Shown piece after piece: positions 1-9,655 of a stretch of DNA of 64,000 nt. Position 1 is the first letter of the stretch. Every line of letters begins with the position of its first letter. The notes beneath the pieces are model-generated. The model saw only the letters and a list, made by a program, of their open reading frames with translations, ran no database searches and was not told where the DNA came from. The position numbers and the translations under genes are program-made. Origin of the DNA: Chloroflexota bacterium (GTDB taxonomy: Bacteria; Chloroflexota; Dehalococcoidia; Lucifugimonadales; Lucifugimonadaceae); NCBI GenBank assembly GCA_027624075.1, contig JAQBUH010000001.1, positions 1 to 64,000 of the forward strand, in the 5' to 3' direction.

Positions 1-54
1 GGCGAAGTTCTCTTCGTCGAGGTGACCGGCACCCCGGTACCGATCTTCCCGTAA
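1..54 (+). CDS. C-terminal end of an unidentified protein (partial, truncated by window edge)
   Basis: Open frame GEVLFVEVTGTPVPIFP* from base 1 to TAA at 52-54. Confidence 0.5.
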   Translation, partial: GEVLFVEVTGTPVPIFP

Positions 55-87
55 GGGAAGTGAGGATCAGTTCTAAAAACTGATAAT

Positions 88-123
88 AAGCGCCCCCTTC
101 CGATCTTTCGGGAGGGGGCGCTT
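88..123. terminator. Strong hairpin, candidate terminator (no clear U-tract)
   Basis: AAGCGCCCCCTTCCGA-TCTT-TCGGGAGGGGGCGCTT, 16-bp stem with one G-U wobble, shortly after the stop at 54. Confidence 0.6.
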
Positions 124-390
124 CGCGTCTGGGCGCGTCGCTGAGTTATTGACAGGGTGCCTGCAAACTCCACCGCGTCATGACTTGATCTGTACGCCGC
201 ACAAGACAACGAACTATTAAAGTGCCTCGTGGACCCTGACGAGAGCTCCGTTTTGCTCTAACCTGTGACTGTGATTCTGCCGGGAGAAAGCTACTATTAT
301 TTGATAGACGTATCTCTGGCGACGCGTCGAAGAGAGTGCAAGCTTGTTGCCTCACCCGCGATGTGGTTATAAACCGGTAAGCGTTGAGTA

Positions 391-1515
391 ATGAAAATCC
401 CCGGCATGAAAATTCGAGCAGTGGTCGTTGTTGCCGTCGCAGCTGTGCTGGCTTTTGTGGGGACTGGAATCGTTGCGTTTCAGGAGCGCGCAGAGGCACA
501 GGTCGGACTTCCCGAGCTCAGAACAATGATCTTCCAGGGGAACGTGACCATCGCCGGAACGCCATCACCGAACGGCTTCCGGGTCAACGCCAAGATTCGC
601 AACCTGGCCGGTGATATCGTCTACACATCAGCGCCCGCCATCGTGGGGCGGTCATCTGACAGCCGGTATACCGCGTTGGTAGTGGGACCTTTCGCCGAGG
701 GCGAGGGCCGTACCATCGAGTTCTGGCTCGACGACCAGGTTATCTCGACAAACGTCTCGATATTTGCTCCTCTCCTTAGTGGGCGGCCCTGTCTCGGGTG
801 CTCATGGACGCTGCCGATACTCCGCGCTCAAGATCTTGATTTTTCGGTGCTCCCCATCGCGACACCCACTCCGAGTCCGACCCCGACGCCTACCGTAGTG
901 ATCTTGCAACCGTCCTTGTATGCGGGACAGATCCTGGCAGGCTCGTCAATTCCGCCGAACGGCACCGCCATCTACGCAAAGGTGGGAGACTATGTTTCGC
1001 CGTTTTCAATTATTGAGAACGGCAGGTACCAACTCGTAGTGAACCCGGTACATGAGAGCTATGGAGGAGCGCCGGTTGTTTTCTTTATCGGCGAATTCAG
1101 CGCGGTGCAAACTGCGCCGTTTAAAGGCGGCGAGTTCCTGGAGTCGTTCAACCTGATCTTCCCCAGTCTTCCGCCGACACCAACTCCAACGCCGACACCA
1201 ACTCCAACGCCGGTGCCACCGACGCCTACGCCTACTCCAGAACCGACACGCACCCCCACGCCGACGCCTTCGCCAACGCCTACAGCGACTCCAACCGTGA
1301 CGCCGACGCCTATCGTCCTGGGCACGCCCACGCTAGTTGCCTCTGCGACACCGGAGCCGGGAGAGTCAGGTGGCGGGTTTTGCAGCGCCAATGCAGGCGG
1401 ACCTGCGTCTGTTGGGGTTATCGGCCTGCTGGCACTGCCGCTGTGTCTTCTGATCGCTCGTAGACTGAGGTCTGCCGAAGCGCGAAGCTTCGAGGGGCGG
1501 CGGGACGAGGACTGA
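391..1515 (+). CDS. Secreted/surface protein with signal peptide, two similar beta-type domains, Pro-Thr linkers and a C-terminal Cys + TM + Arg anchor
   Basis: N-terminal hydrophobic signal ([20 protein letters not shown]); PTPTPTP linkers; C-term [34 protein letters not shown]. Confidence 0.75.
   Translation: MKIPGMKIRAVVVVAVAAVLAFVGTGIVAFQERAEAQVGLPELRTMIFQGNVTIAGTPSPNGFRVNAKIRNLAGDIVYTSAPAIVGRSSDSRYTALVVGPFAEGEGRTIEFWLDDQVISTNVSIFAPLLSGRPCLGCSWTLPILRAQDLDFSVLPIATPTPSPTPTPTVVILQPSLYAGQILAGSSIPPNGTAIYAKVGDYVSPFSIIENGRYQLVVNPVHESYGGAPVVFFIGEFSAVQTAPFKGGEFLESFNLIFPSLPPTPTPTPTPTPTPVPPTPTPTPEPTRTPTPTPSPTPTATPTVTPTPIVLGTPTLVASATPEPGESGGGFCSANAGGPASVGVIGLLALPLCLLIARRLRSAEARSFEGRRDED
1173..1208 (+). 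repeat. Perfect 18-bp tandem duplication encoding (PTPTPT)n inside a longer Pro/Thr repeat tract
   Basis: GCCGACACCAACTCCAAC at 1173-1190 and 1191-1208. Confidence 0.85.
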
Positions 1516-1578
1516 CCGCATCCGGCTTAAGCGGATGCCGGGACCTGTGAACGGCACTAGCGTCGTGGCTGTTGCGGC

Positions 1579-2199
1579 TCAGGCTTGAGGCGCCAGCAAT
1601 ACGGTTGTTCGGGTTTCTGGGAGTGACGACTTCGATAGTGTGATGCGTGGTTGGGCTTCCAGGTTCTTTACGCCTAGCTCCGCCAGCAGACCACCTAATA
1701 AGGCCCCGGGCTTACCTGCGGATGTGTCATACCCGGACGGAATCACCATGTCAGGCTCGAAATTGCGTACGATGGCAGCCAGCTCATCCCCTGACATCGG
1801 GGACTGCTCTGGATCGAGCAGTAGCACATTCACCTTGCCGAGCTGCTGCATCGAAGTAGTATCCGGCGGATTTCCCAGTCCACCGGTCGAACAGACAAGC
1901 ACTCCGTCAGCATCGATCACGTAAGCCGTGTTGATCTCATGTGACATGGACGGCTCGTCCGCCGGGGTGGCAACGCCTCGAATGCTCACGCCCCCGATTT
2001 CGTATTCTCCGGGGCCCTCAATGAGCTTTGCCACGCCAACAGGAGTCCGGCGGCGTAGCTCTATCCGCTTGCTGAACGCTATGATGGTGTTGGGGTCAGA
2101 AAATGGACCCTGCAGAGCGTTGTCAGGCGGGTCGATCAGAACTGTTCCAACCGCCGACTTAACCTCGAATCCGGATCTGCCTAGCGATCGGATCTCCAT
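1579..2199 (-). CDS. MBL-fold metal-dependent hydrolase-like (UlaG-like) protein
   Basis: GRSGFEVKSAVGTVLIDP and GEYEIGGVSIRGVATPAD resemble short UlaG-like MBL-fold proteins. Confidence 0.6.
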   Translation of the reverse strand: MEIRSLGRSGFEVKSAVGTVLIDPPDNALQGPFSDPNTIIAFSKRIELRRRTPVGVAKLIEGPGEYEIGGVSIRGVATPADEPSMSHEINTAYVIDADGVLVCSTGGLGNPPDTTSMQQLGKVNVLLLDPEQSPMSGDELAAIVRNFEPDMVIPSGYDTSAGKPGALLGGLLAELGVKNLEAQPRITLSKSSLPETRTTVLLAPQA

Positions 2200-2305
2200 T
2201 TTTTCGTTACCCGCTTAATAGATGCGAACGGTGAGGCGGGAAATGATCAGAAAAATATCGCCCGCAAGGCCAATCTAGCAACGTCCCTGAACGGTCGTCA
2301 ATGCG

Positions 2306-2335
2306 TTGACACTCTGGAAACCCGCATGCTACGTT
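2306..2335 (+). promoter_or_regulatory. Candidate hrcA promoter overlapping a degenerate CIRCE-like element
   Basis: TTGACA (2306-2311), N18, TACGTT (2330-2335); TTGACACTC-N9-GCATGCTAC at 2306-2332 compared with CIRCE TTAGCACTC-N9-GAGTGCTAA. Confidence 0.5.
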
Positions 2336-2401
2336 CCAGCAGTGGGAATTGCGTCCGAAGAGTTGCTTCACCCAGGTATGAACTGTCCGGCTCTCAACAC
2401 G

Positions 2402-3430
2402 ATGCTCACCGAACGAAAAAGCCAGATCCTGAAGATCATCGCAAACGGCTACATCACCACGGCCGTCCCTGTTGCCTCCAGCACCGTTGCGCGCACCCAC
2501 GGTCTGGGGGTGAGTTCCGCCACCGTGCGAAACGAGATGGTCGCGCTTGAGGAAGACGGATACATTCACCGGCCGCACATATCCGCTGGTGGAGTTCCGT
2601 CAGATAAAGGTTACCGGCAGCTTGTGGAGTGGCTGGACCTCACGTCCGGTCCTCAAGAGAACGATGCCAACAGCGTCCGGACCGGGTTGAGTGAGTCGGT
2701 AGAGGACGTTGACGAGTGGGCGAACACGGCCGCTAGCATTCTTGCCGCTCTTCTTGACACCGTCGCTTTTGCAACGCCGCTCCGCTCATCGTTGCCGTCA
2801 ATCAAAGGCATCGAGCTGCTGGAATTGCAAGAGATGCTTGTAATGCTGGTCGTTGTCATGCAGGAGGCCGTCGTATACCGGCAGCTAATCAGCACGAAGC
2901 ACACAGTCACCTCATCTGACCTCGAGCAAACTCGAAACAGAGTCAACAGCCTCGTGGCCGGGAAGTCTCTGGCTGCATTGCGGGCTAAGAAGAACGAGCC
3001 TGAGCGGGAGCTCGACAGGCAGGTTGTGAACTCAACCATGGATGTAGTTCGCCGTCATGAAGGCGAGCGGCTCAAGTCCCGCAAGCTGCAGGGTCTTTCC
3101 CGCCTGTTCAGACAGCCAGAGTTTGAGGGCGACGTCAAGCGGGCCCAGATGGCCGTCACCGCTATAGAGAGCGATGACGTCTTTGAAGACCTGATGCTGA
3201 CCGCCGCTTCCGGTCAGGGCGCAGTTGCGGTGATTGGAACGGAGAACGAACAGAACTCGCTCAAGAAGTTCAGCGTCGTAGTCTGTGACTACGGCGTCGG
3301 GAGCGAGGCCACGGGCGTCGTCGGCATTCTCGCTCCGACCCGCCTGCCGTACGAGCGGGCGATTCCACTCGTCACCCACGCCGGCTCCTCTCTGAGCGGA
3401 ATCGTCGCCCGCGTGTATGGCCGGAGCTAG
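2402..3430 (+). CDS. hrcA: Heat-inducible transcription repressor HrcA
   Basis: MLTERKSQILKIIANGYITTAVPVASSTVARTHGLGVSSATVRNEMVALEEDGYIHRPHISAGGVPSDKGYR; ATG start chosen at 2402 within the ORF. Confidence 0.92.
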   Translation: MLTERKSQILKIIANGYITTAVPVASSTVARTHGLGVSSATVRNEMVALEEDGYIHRPHISAGGVPSDKGYRQLVEWLDLTSGPQENDANSVRTGLSESVEDVDEWANTAASILAALLDTVAFATPLRSSLPSIKGIELLELQEMLVMLVVVMQEAVVYRQLISTKHTVTSSDLEQTRNRVNSLVAGKSLAALRAKKNEPERELDRQVVNSTMDVVRRHEGERLKSRKLQGLSRLFRQPEFEGDVKRAQMAVTAIESDDVFEDLMLTAASGQGAVAVIGTENEQNSLKKFSVVVCDYGVGSEATGVVGILAPTRLPYERAIPLVTHAGSSLSGIVARVYGRS

Positions 3431-3470
3431 TCCCGGCCAGTCCCGAGCCGCAAACAACCAGTTCATGGTT

Positions 3471-3524
3471 ACTCGAATACCGTGCTGGCCCGGATTCGAG
3501 TACTTCGGGCCGTGAGACTATACT
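3471..3524 (+). promoter_or_regulatory. Candidate dnaJ promoter/operator
   Basis: Perfect IR ACTCGAAT (3471-3478) N15 ATTCGAGT (3494-3501), then TATACT at 3519-3524. Confidence 0.4.
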
Positions 3525-3590
3525 TAGTTGGTTAGCCGCAAGAACGCTGGCACCCACAAGTCGAACTCCCGCTTTGCCTGACCTGATCCC

Positions 3591-4709
3591 ATGACCCAAC
3601 AGAGAGACTATTACGAGGTTCTGGGCGTGCCCCGGAACGCCTCTCCCGAAGACCTGAAAAAAGCCTTCAGACAGCAGGCTCTCAAGTTCCATCCAGACAG
3701 AAACAAAGAGTCTGACGCCTCTGACCGATTCAAAGAGGTCAATTCCGCATACCAGGTGCTGAGCGACCCTGAACGCCGGAATGCCTACGACCGGTTCGGG
3801 CACGCCGGCGTCTCCAATGGGGCAGGCGGGCGCGGATTTGATGATCTCCAGAACTTCGGTGGATTCGGCGACATTTTTGACGCCTTCTTCGGCGGGTCCG
3901 GCAGACAGGGGCCCAGCCGCGGAGGAGACCTTGAGTTCGAAGCCTCAGTCTCATTCGTAGATGCAGCCTTTGGTATCGAGAGAGAGTTTGAACTGGACCG
4001 GCTCGAGTCCTGCGAGCGGTGCGGAGGCAACCGCGCTGAGCCCGGGACCGAGTTGAGCACATGTGCGACCTGCGGCGGCTCAGGAGAGGTGCGACGGGTG
4101 CAGCGGATGGTCTTCGGCCAGTTCCAGCAGATCGCCCAGTGCTCAACCTGCAGCGGCACCGGGCAGACGGTCCAGACTCCATGCTCCAACTGCCGTGGCC
4201 GAGGGACCGAACGCCGCAGGAGGAAGATTGCGGTAGAGATCCCCGCAGGCATCGAGGACGGCTCACGGATCGTCATGAGAGGCCAGGGCGAAAAGGGTTC
4301 GATGAACGGCCCCTCAGGTGACCTGTATGTATATATTCGAGTCCAGCCACACGAGGTATTTGAGCGGCACGGCAACGACGTCCTCACAGAGGTGAGCGTA
4401 AACATGGCGCAGGCCGCGCTCGGCACAGAGCTGACGGTCCCTACACTGGACGGGGAACACGAGATCAAGATCCCTGCCGGGACGCAGACCGGAAAGGTGC
4501 TCCGCATCCGCAGCGCCGGTATCCCTTACATGGGCCGCTCCAAGCGCCGGGGCGACCAACTGGTGGCTGTCAGGGTCATGACGCCTACCGATCTGTCAGA
4601 CAGGCAACGGAAGCTGCTTGAGGAGCTCGCTGACAGCCTGGGAACATCCGATGTTGGACACGCCGATGACGGTGGCATTCTGGGGCGCATCAAGGACGCG
4701 CTCAGTTAG
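3591..4709 (+). CDS. dnaJ: Molecular chaperone DnaJ
   Basis: J domain with HPD (FHPDRNKES), G/F region, four CxxCxGxG-type zinc motifs. Confidence 0.96.
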   Translation: MTQQRDYYEVLGVPRNASPEDLKKAFRQQALKFHPDRNKESDASDRFKEVNSAYQVLSDPERRNAYDRFGHAGVSNGAGGRGFDDLQNFGGFGDIFDAFFGGSGRQGPSRGGDLEFEASVSFVDAAFGIEREFELDRLESCERCGGNRAEPGTELSTCATCGGSGEVRRVQRMVFGQFQQIAQCSTCSGTGQTVQTPCSNCRGRGTERRRRKIAVEIPAGIEDGSRIVMRGQGEKGSMNGPSGDLYVYIRVQPHEVFERHGNDVLTEVSVNMAQAALGTELTVPTLDGEHEIKIPAGTQTGKVLRIRSAGIPYMGRSKRRGDQLVAVRVMTPTDLSDRQRKLLEELADSLGTSDVGHADDGGILGRIKDALS

Positions 4710-4766
4710 CGGCAGTTGAACCTCGACCGTCTACATGTGGCCCAATGTATCCAGAGCGGAGCCGAA

Positions 4767-5660
4767 ATGACGTGGATCGAGCTCAGCATCGAGGTGCCCG
4801 GCGAGTACGCTGAGCCCGTGAGCCACCTGTTTTCAAGGCACGGCGAAGGCGCTGCGGTCATTGAGACGCCCGGAGGTTTCAACCCTGACGAGGGCGAGGC
4901 TCCCCCGGTTGACGCTCCGGTCATCGTCCGGACCTACATCCCTGAAGACGCAACTGCCGCCGGCCGCAGGACAATGATCGATGTGGGTCTGAGGCTGATT
5001 GCGTACCTTTGCCCTCTTCCTGACCTCAAAGTACGTCTCGTAGACGATGACGAGTGGAAGAATCAACGGTTTGAGCCGATCCGAATCGGCCGGCGCCTCG
5101 TGATCGCGCCACCTGACTCGTTCGTCGGCCTCGGCCCAACTGATATCGCAATTCCGCTGGAGCCTGGCCTTGCCTTCGGCACAGGCCATCACCCGACAAC
5201 CGCGATGGTCCTCAGCGCCATGGAGGAGGCTGGAGTCGAAGGCGCGACGGTCCTGGACGCAGGGTGCGGCTCCGGGATCCTGTCGATAGCCGCCATCAAG
5301 CTGGGCGCGCGGCAGGCCGTCGCGTTCGACGTTGAGGACGACTCCATCCGCTCGACCACACAGAACGCTGAGCGCGCCGGAGTAGCGTCGAAGATCAAGG
5401 TCATTCACGGCTCGCTTCCAGACAGCCGCGTCGAGACCGGCGCGTTCGATTTCGTTTTCGCCAACATATCTGCAAACGTGCTGAAACTGCTCTCAGTCCA
5501 CCTGCTGGCGACTCTGAACGCAAACGGAGTGATCATCGCCTCAGGCGTGCTGGAAGAGCGGTACTCCGAGGTCGAATCGGCATTCAATGACGCTTCCGGC
5601 GTGCTCTTCGACAAACAGATCGCCGGGGACTGGACGTGCTTCAAGGTTAGACGGGCGTGA
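4767..5660 (+). CDS. prmA: Ribosomal protein L11 methyltransferase
   Basis: MTWIELSIEVPGEYAEPVSHLF; GLAFGTGHHPTTAMVLSAME; VLDAGCGSGILSIAA. ORF extends to a TTG at 4716. Confidence 0.92.
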   Translation: MTWIELSIEVPGEYAEPVSHLFSRHGEGAAVIETPGGFNPDEGEAPPVDAPVIVRTYIPEDATAAGRRTMIDVGLRLIAYLCPLPDLKVRLVDDDEWKNQRFEPIRIGRRLVIAPPDSFVGLGPTDIAIPLEPGLAFGTGHHPTTAMVLSAMEEAGVEGATVLDAGCGSGILSIAAIKLGARQAVAFDVEDDSIRSTTQNAERAGVASKIKVIHGSLPDSRVETGAFDFVFANISANVLKLLSVHLLATLNANGVIIASGVLEERYSEVESAFNDASGVLFDKQIAGDWTCFKVRRA

Positions 5661-6409
5661 GTTTGCCACGGTTCTATGTCTCAGAGCAGGTTCCTGGCGC
5701 CGGATCGACTATTCGGCTTTCTCAGGACACCGGACGGCAGGTCCAGCGTGTCCTCAGGTTGAGACCCGGTGATGAGATTGTGATCTTCGACGGTTCAGGG
5801 CCTGAGTGGTCCGCTGAGATCGTATCCTCAGACAGAGCCGGTGTGTCTGTAGCCGTCGGCCGGTCTCATGACCCCGGCGCGGAGCCTGACCTCCGTGTAA
5901 CGGTGTGCCAGGCGCTCGTTCCATCTGAGCGCATGGAGTTTGTGGTCCAGAAGGGGACAGAGCTTGGCGCCGCACGGTTCGTGCCCATCGTCTCGGAGCG
6001 GGTTCAGGCAAAGGATTCCAGGCCGACGGAACATCGCATAGAGAGGTGGAGAAAGATCGCCGTCGAGGCGGCCGAGCAGTCAGGCCGCACGCGGGTTCCA
6101 GAAATCCTGCCGGTTGAGTCGTTCGAGAACTGCGTTTCTCGACTTGGAGCCGAGGGACCGCTGGTCCTGTTGTGGGAGGAGGAGCGAGGAATGAGCCTGC
6201 GCACAGCGGCGCGTGAGAGCGTTCGCGACGCCTCCAGACATGTGGGAGTGCTTATCGGCCCTGTCGGAGGGCTCTCAGCGGCTGAGGTCCACGTAGCACG
6301 CAGTGCCGGCGCTCTGATCGCTGGCGCCGGCCCCAGGATTCTTCGTGCGGAGACAGCGCCTATCGTTGCGCTGTCAGTATTGATGTGTGAGGCGTCCGAG
6401 CTGGAGTGA
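5657..6409 (+). CDS. rsmE: 16S rRNA (uracil-1498-N3)-methyltransferase RsmE
   Basis: RFYVSEQ, VQKGTELGAARFVPIVSERV, LIGPVGGLSAAEV, LGPRILRAETA-like motif. Confidence 0.93.
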   Translation: MSLPRFYVSEQVPGAGSTIRLSQDTGRQVQRVLRLRPGDEIVIFDGSGPEWSAEIVSSDRAGVSVAVGRSHDPGAEPDLRVTVCQALVPSERMEFVVQKGTELGAARFVPIVSERVQAKDSRPTEHRIERWRKIAVEAAEQSGRTRVPEILPVESFENCVSRLGAEGPLVLLWEEERGMSLRTAARESVRDASRHVGVLIGPVGGLSAAEVHVARSAGALIAGAGPRILRAETAPIVALSVLMCEASELE

Positions 6410-6439
6410 CCCGCTCGTGAGACCGCGCCTGTTGCGAAC

Positions 6440-7444
6440 TCAGTACCTGACTTCGGGCTGTGGCTTCCGGGTCATGAGCGCCGCCGCCGCCTGCTCTGGT
6501 TTCAGACTGCCCGACAGCACCGCGTGAGTTGCCAGCGCGATTGGCATCTCAACTCCGTAACGCTCCGCAAGTTTCACCGCCGCCTGCGTTGTCGGCACAC
6601 CCTCGGCAGTCCTACCCAGCCTCGAAAGCGCCGTCTTTAACGACAGGCCCTCGGCGAGCGACTGTCCCAGCCGGTAGTTCCTGCTGAGAGCGCTATAGCA
6701 GGTGGCGATCAGGTCTCCCATTCCAGAGAGGCCGGCGAACGTCTCCGGCCTTGCGCCGAGCGAGACGCCAAGCCGCGTGATCTCATGGAGTCCCCGAGTC
6801 ACGAAGGCGGCCTTCGCGTTTGCGCCCATCCCAACTCCGTCTATGAAGCCTGCGCCTATTGCCACGATGTTCTTGAGCGCGCCGCCGAGCTCAACACCTG
6901 TGACGTCCGTGCTTGTGTACAGTCTGAAAAGCTGAGTGTTCAACGCCTCCTGGACCGTTTCTGCGGCGGCGTCGCTCTCAAAAGCGACAGTCGCCGATGC
7001 TGCCTTTCCGGCGGCAATCTCCGCCGCCAGGTTAGGACCCGAGATCACGCCGGCTCGTGAGCGGTCGATATTCAACTCTTCACGGATCAGTTCAGACATC
7101 CGCTTCCCTGAAGAAACCTCGATGCCTTTCGTAGCGCACACCACGATGGCGTCGGGCGCGGCATTTGCTCGAATTGAGCGAAGGTTCTGGCGCATCGTCA
7201 CCGATGGGACCGAGACGATGATCACGTCTGCCTTACCGAGCGCCAGGTCGGCGTCCGCGGTCACGGTGAGGTTGGTGGGGAATGCGACGCCAGGAAGCAG
7301 GCGGACATTCTCTCGCGCTGACTGGAGCTTGTTGGCCTCCGCGTCCGAACGCGACCACAACACGGTCTCGTTTCCGGCACGAGCCGCCAGAATTGCCAGT
7401 GCGGTGCCCCACCCGGTGGTGCCCACTATTCCAATGCGTGACAT
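6440..7444 (-). CDS. gpsA: NAD(P)-dependent glycerol-3-phosphate dehydrogenase
   Basis: GTTGWGTALAILAARAGNETVLWSR, CATKGIE, VISGPNLAAEIAAG, ALKNIVAIGAGFIDGVGMGANAKAAFVTRG. Confidence 0.96.
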   Translation of the reverse strand: MSRIGIVGTTGWGTALAILAARAGNETVLWSRSDAEANKLQSARENVRLLPGVAFPTNLTVTADADLALGKADVIIVSVPSVTMRQNLRSIRANAAPDAIVVCATKGIEVSSGKRMSELIREELNIDRSRAGVISGPNLAAEIAAGKAASATVAFESDAAAETVQEALNTQLFRLYTSTDVTGVELGGALKNIVAIGAGFIDGVGMGANAKAAFVTRGLHEITRLGVSLGARPETFAGLSGMGDLIATCYSALSRNYRLGQSLAEGLSLKTALSRLGRTAEGVPTTQAAVKLAERYGVEMPIALATHAVLSGSLKPEQAAAALMTRKPQPEVRY

Positions 7445-7510
7445 GAGGAGCCAGCTTAGCTCTCCGCGCTGCGATGCGGAAGAGCCTGAGACCTGTCGAG
7501 TATGGTCACA

Positions 7511-7563
7511 GGCGAGTATATATATGTGCCTGCGCAGGTGCCGGCAGGGTATATATATCGGCA
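7511..7563. promoter_or_regulatory. Symmetric AT/GC motif between gpsA and plsY (function unknown)
   Basis: Two GTATATATAT blocks flanking palindromes CCTGCGCAGG (7529-7538) and TGCCGGCA (7539-7546). Confidence 0.35.
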
Positions 7564-7573
7564 GACGATGAGA

Positions 7574-8206
7574 TTATCGGCCTCGTCTCCGCGGCGCGGC
7601 GGCTGTCGCGATCTGGCGCTCCTCACCGCGCACAAGCCGCTCGATGTTTCCCGCGTGCCTGATCGGGATGAAGATCGCAATGGATATGGCGAACACCAGC
7701 AAGCCGACTTCGTGGTGTCCGAGAATCACGAGAACGACCATCGTGCCTGTTGCGATGAACGTGCCACTGAGAGACCCGGCGGAAACATAGCGTGTCGCTG
7801 CAATCACGAGTAAGCCGACGATCGCCGCTCCCGACGCGAGGGGAGAGAGGATGACGAGCGCGCCGAATGCCGTGGCCACCCCTCGTCCGCCCTCAAACTT
7901 CGTGAAAACGGGATAGACGTGGCCGATCACTGCGGCAGAGCCGGCACACGCACGGATGATCTCAACATCCGTTGCCAGCCCTACTATCAGCACCGGTATC
8001 ACACCTTTGGCGATGTCGACCGAAAGCACGGTGAACGCCGCTGGCTTGCCAAGCGTTCGCATCACATTCGTGAAGCCCGTGCCGCCACTGCCGTATTTGC
8101 GGACGTCTATGCCGCGCCACAGCCTGCCGATCAGGTACCCGGTGGGGACTGCCCCGATCAGGTACGCGACGGGTATTGCCAGGGCCCAGGCTAGTGCGTC
8201 TGTCAT
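7574..8206 (-). CDS. plsY: Acyl-phosphate glycerol 3-phosphate acyltransferase PlsY
   Basis: YLIGAVPTGYLIGRLWRGIDVRKYGSGGTGFTNVMRTLG; GHVYPVFTKFEGGRGVATAFG. Confidence 0.96.
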   Translation of the reverse strand: MTDALAWALAIPVAYLIGAVPTGYLIGRLWRGIDVRKYGSGGTGFTNVMRTLGKPAAFTVLSVDIAKGVIPVLIVGLATDVEIIRACAGSAAVIGHVYPVFTKFEGGRGVATAFGALVILSPLASGAAIVGLLVIAATRYVSAGSLSGTFIATGTMVVLVILGHHEVGLLVFAISIAIFIPIRHAGNIERLVRGEERQIATAAAPRRRGR

Positions 8207-9561
8207 TCGTCCCTCGGCACGAACTGCATACGAATTGGCGAGCCGGCGAAGCTGAAAGCGTCCCTCAAGCGGTTCTCCAGGTACCGGCGGTAAGAGAAGT
8301 GTATTAGTTCCGGATGGCGAGAGGAAAATTCGAAGGTCGGTGGAGATGTCCTGGTCTGCTTCACCCTGAAGATACGCGGCCGGACCGTGCCCTGAGTCGG
8401 CGGGGGATTGTTGCCAATAGCCTCAAATACCGCCTTGCTCAGCTCATCCCTTCCCAGCTGCTTGCTGAACTGCGCCCAGACATCCAGCACCGCCCTGGGG
8501 ACCTGCTCAACGCCGTCTCCCGTCAATGCGGAAGTGAAGAGAAGTGGCACACCCGGAAAGAACTTGAAACGGGCGTCGACTCCCGCAGTCACCATCTTCC
8601 GGTCGAGCTTGAGCTGCCTCGCCAGATCCCACTTGTTCACCACGATGATTGCCGCACGGGACGCTTCGTTGATATATCCGCCGATGTGCGTGTCTTGTGC
8701 CGTGATGAGTTCAGTTGCGTCGAGCAGGAGAACGCAGACGTGAGAACGCTCAATCGCGCCAATCGTCCGGATCACGCTGTATTTTTCGAGCTCTTCATCG
8801 GCCTTGCCGCGTCGTCTGAGTCCCGCTGTGTCGAGAAATGTCAGGTCATGCCCTTCGAACTCGAACTGGCTGTCTATTGAATCCCTCGTCGTTCCCGGGA
8901 TGGGGCTAACGATCGCGCGCTCCTCGCCTGTTAGCGCGTTGAACAACGCGGACTTCCCTACGTTCGGCCTGCCAATCAGCGCGACTCTTATTGATCCGGA
9001 AGGGTCTTCGCCTCCCGGCTCAACAGGCAACAGCTGAAACAGTCGCTCCATCAGGTCGTAGATGCCGCGGTCGTGATACGCGCTTATGGATATCGGATCA
9101 CCCGCGCCCAGTTGATAGAACTCTGTTGCGGCGATCTCCCTCATTGGGTTATCGCCCTTGTTAGCCGCGAGCACATACGGTTTTCCGGCCCGGCGGACTA
9201 GATCGGCGGCCTCGCTATCTCCTGGTGATATCCCGGCGGCGGCGTCGACTACCAGGATCACGGCATCGGCGTCAGCGAGTGCCCTGGCTGTCTGGGCCCG
9301 GACATCCTGCCACAGCAGGTCTCCAGGGCGGTCCTCGATGCCACCCGTATCCACCAGCAGGAACCGTATCCCGTTCCATTCAGCGTCCATCGACACCCGG
9401 TCGCGAGTCGTCCCGGGAATGTCTGAGACGATCGCCATCCTCCGGCCAGCGAGCCGGTTGTACAGCGTGGATTTGCCGACGTTCGGCCGCCCCACTATGG
9501 CGATGACGGGTAGATGGGAATTCAAATGCAGGCTACTCCAGAGTTGGACAGACCTAATCAT
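8203..9561 (-). CDS. der: Ribosome biogenesis GTPase Der (EngA); exact start uncertain
   Basis: Two tandem G domains (GRPNVGKSTLYNRL, GRPNVGKSALFNALTGEERAIVSPIPGTTRDSID) and a KH-like C-terminus. Confidence 0.96.
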   Translation of the reverse strand: MIRSVQLWSSLHLNSHLPVIAIVGRPNVGKSTLYNRLAGRRMAIVSDIPGTTRDRVSMDAEWNGIRFLLVDTGGIEDRPGDLLWQDVRAQTARALADADAVILVVDAAAGISPGDSEAADLVRRAGKPYVLAANKGDNPMREIAATEFYQLGAGDPISISAYHDRGIYDLMERLFQLLPVEPGGEDPSGSIRVALIGRPNVGKSALFNALTGEERAIVSPIPGTTRDSIDSQFEFEGHDLTFLDTAGLRRRGKADEELEKYSVIRTIGAIERSHVCVLLLDATELITAQDTHIGGYINEASRAAIIVVNKWDLARQLKLDRKMVTAGVDARFKFFPGVPLLFTSALTGDGVEQVPRAVLDVWAQFSKQLGRDELSKAVFEAIGNNPPPTQGTVRPRIFRVKQTRTSPPTFEFSSRHPELIHFSYRRYLENRLRDAFSFAGSPIRMQFVPRDE

Positions 9562-9655
9562 CGCTCACAGCGGTGCTACCCGCCAGCGAAAGACAGGCAA
9601 CGCGAAAACATTCCAGCCTTAGAGGCCCGCAGTCCGAGGCCCGAGGCAGGTTGCC

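Noticed and set aside
1059-1391. Minus-strand ORF with (VG)n repeats
   Set aside because: Simply the reverse complement of the Pro/Thr repeat codons.
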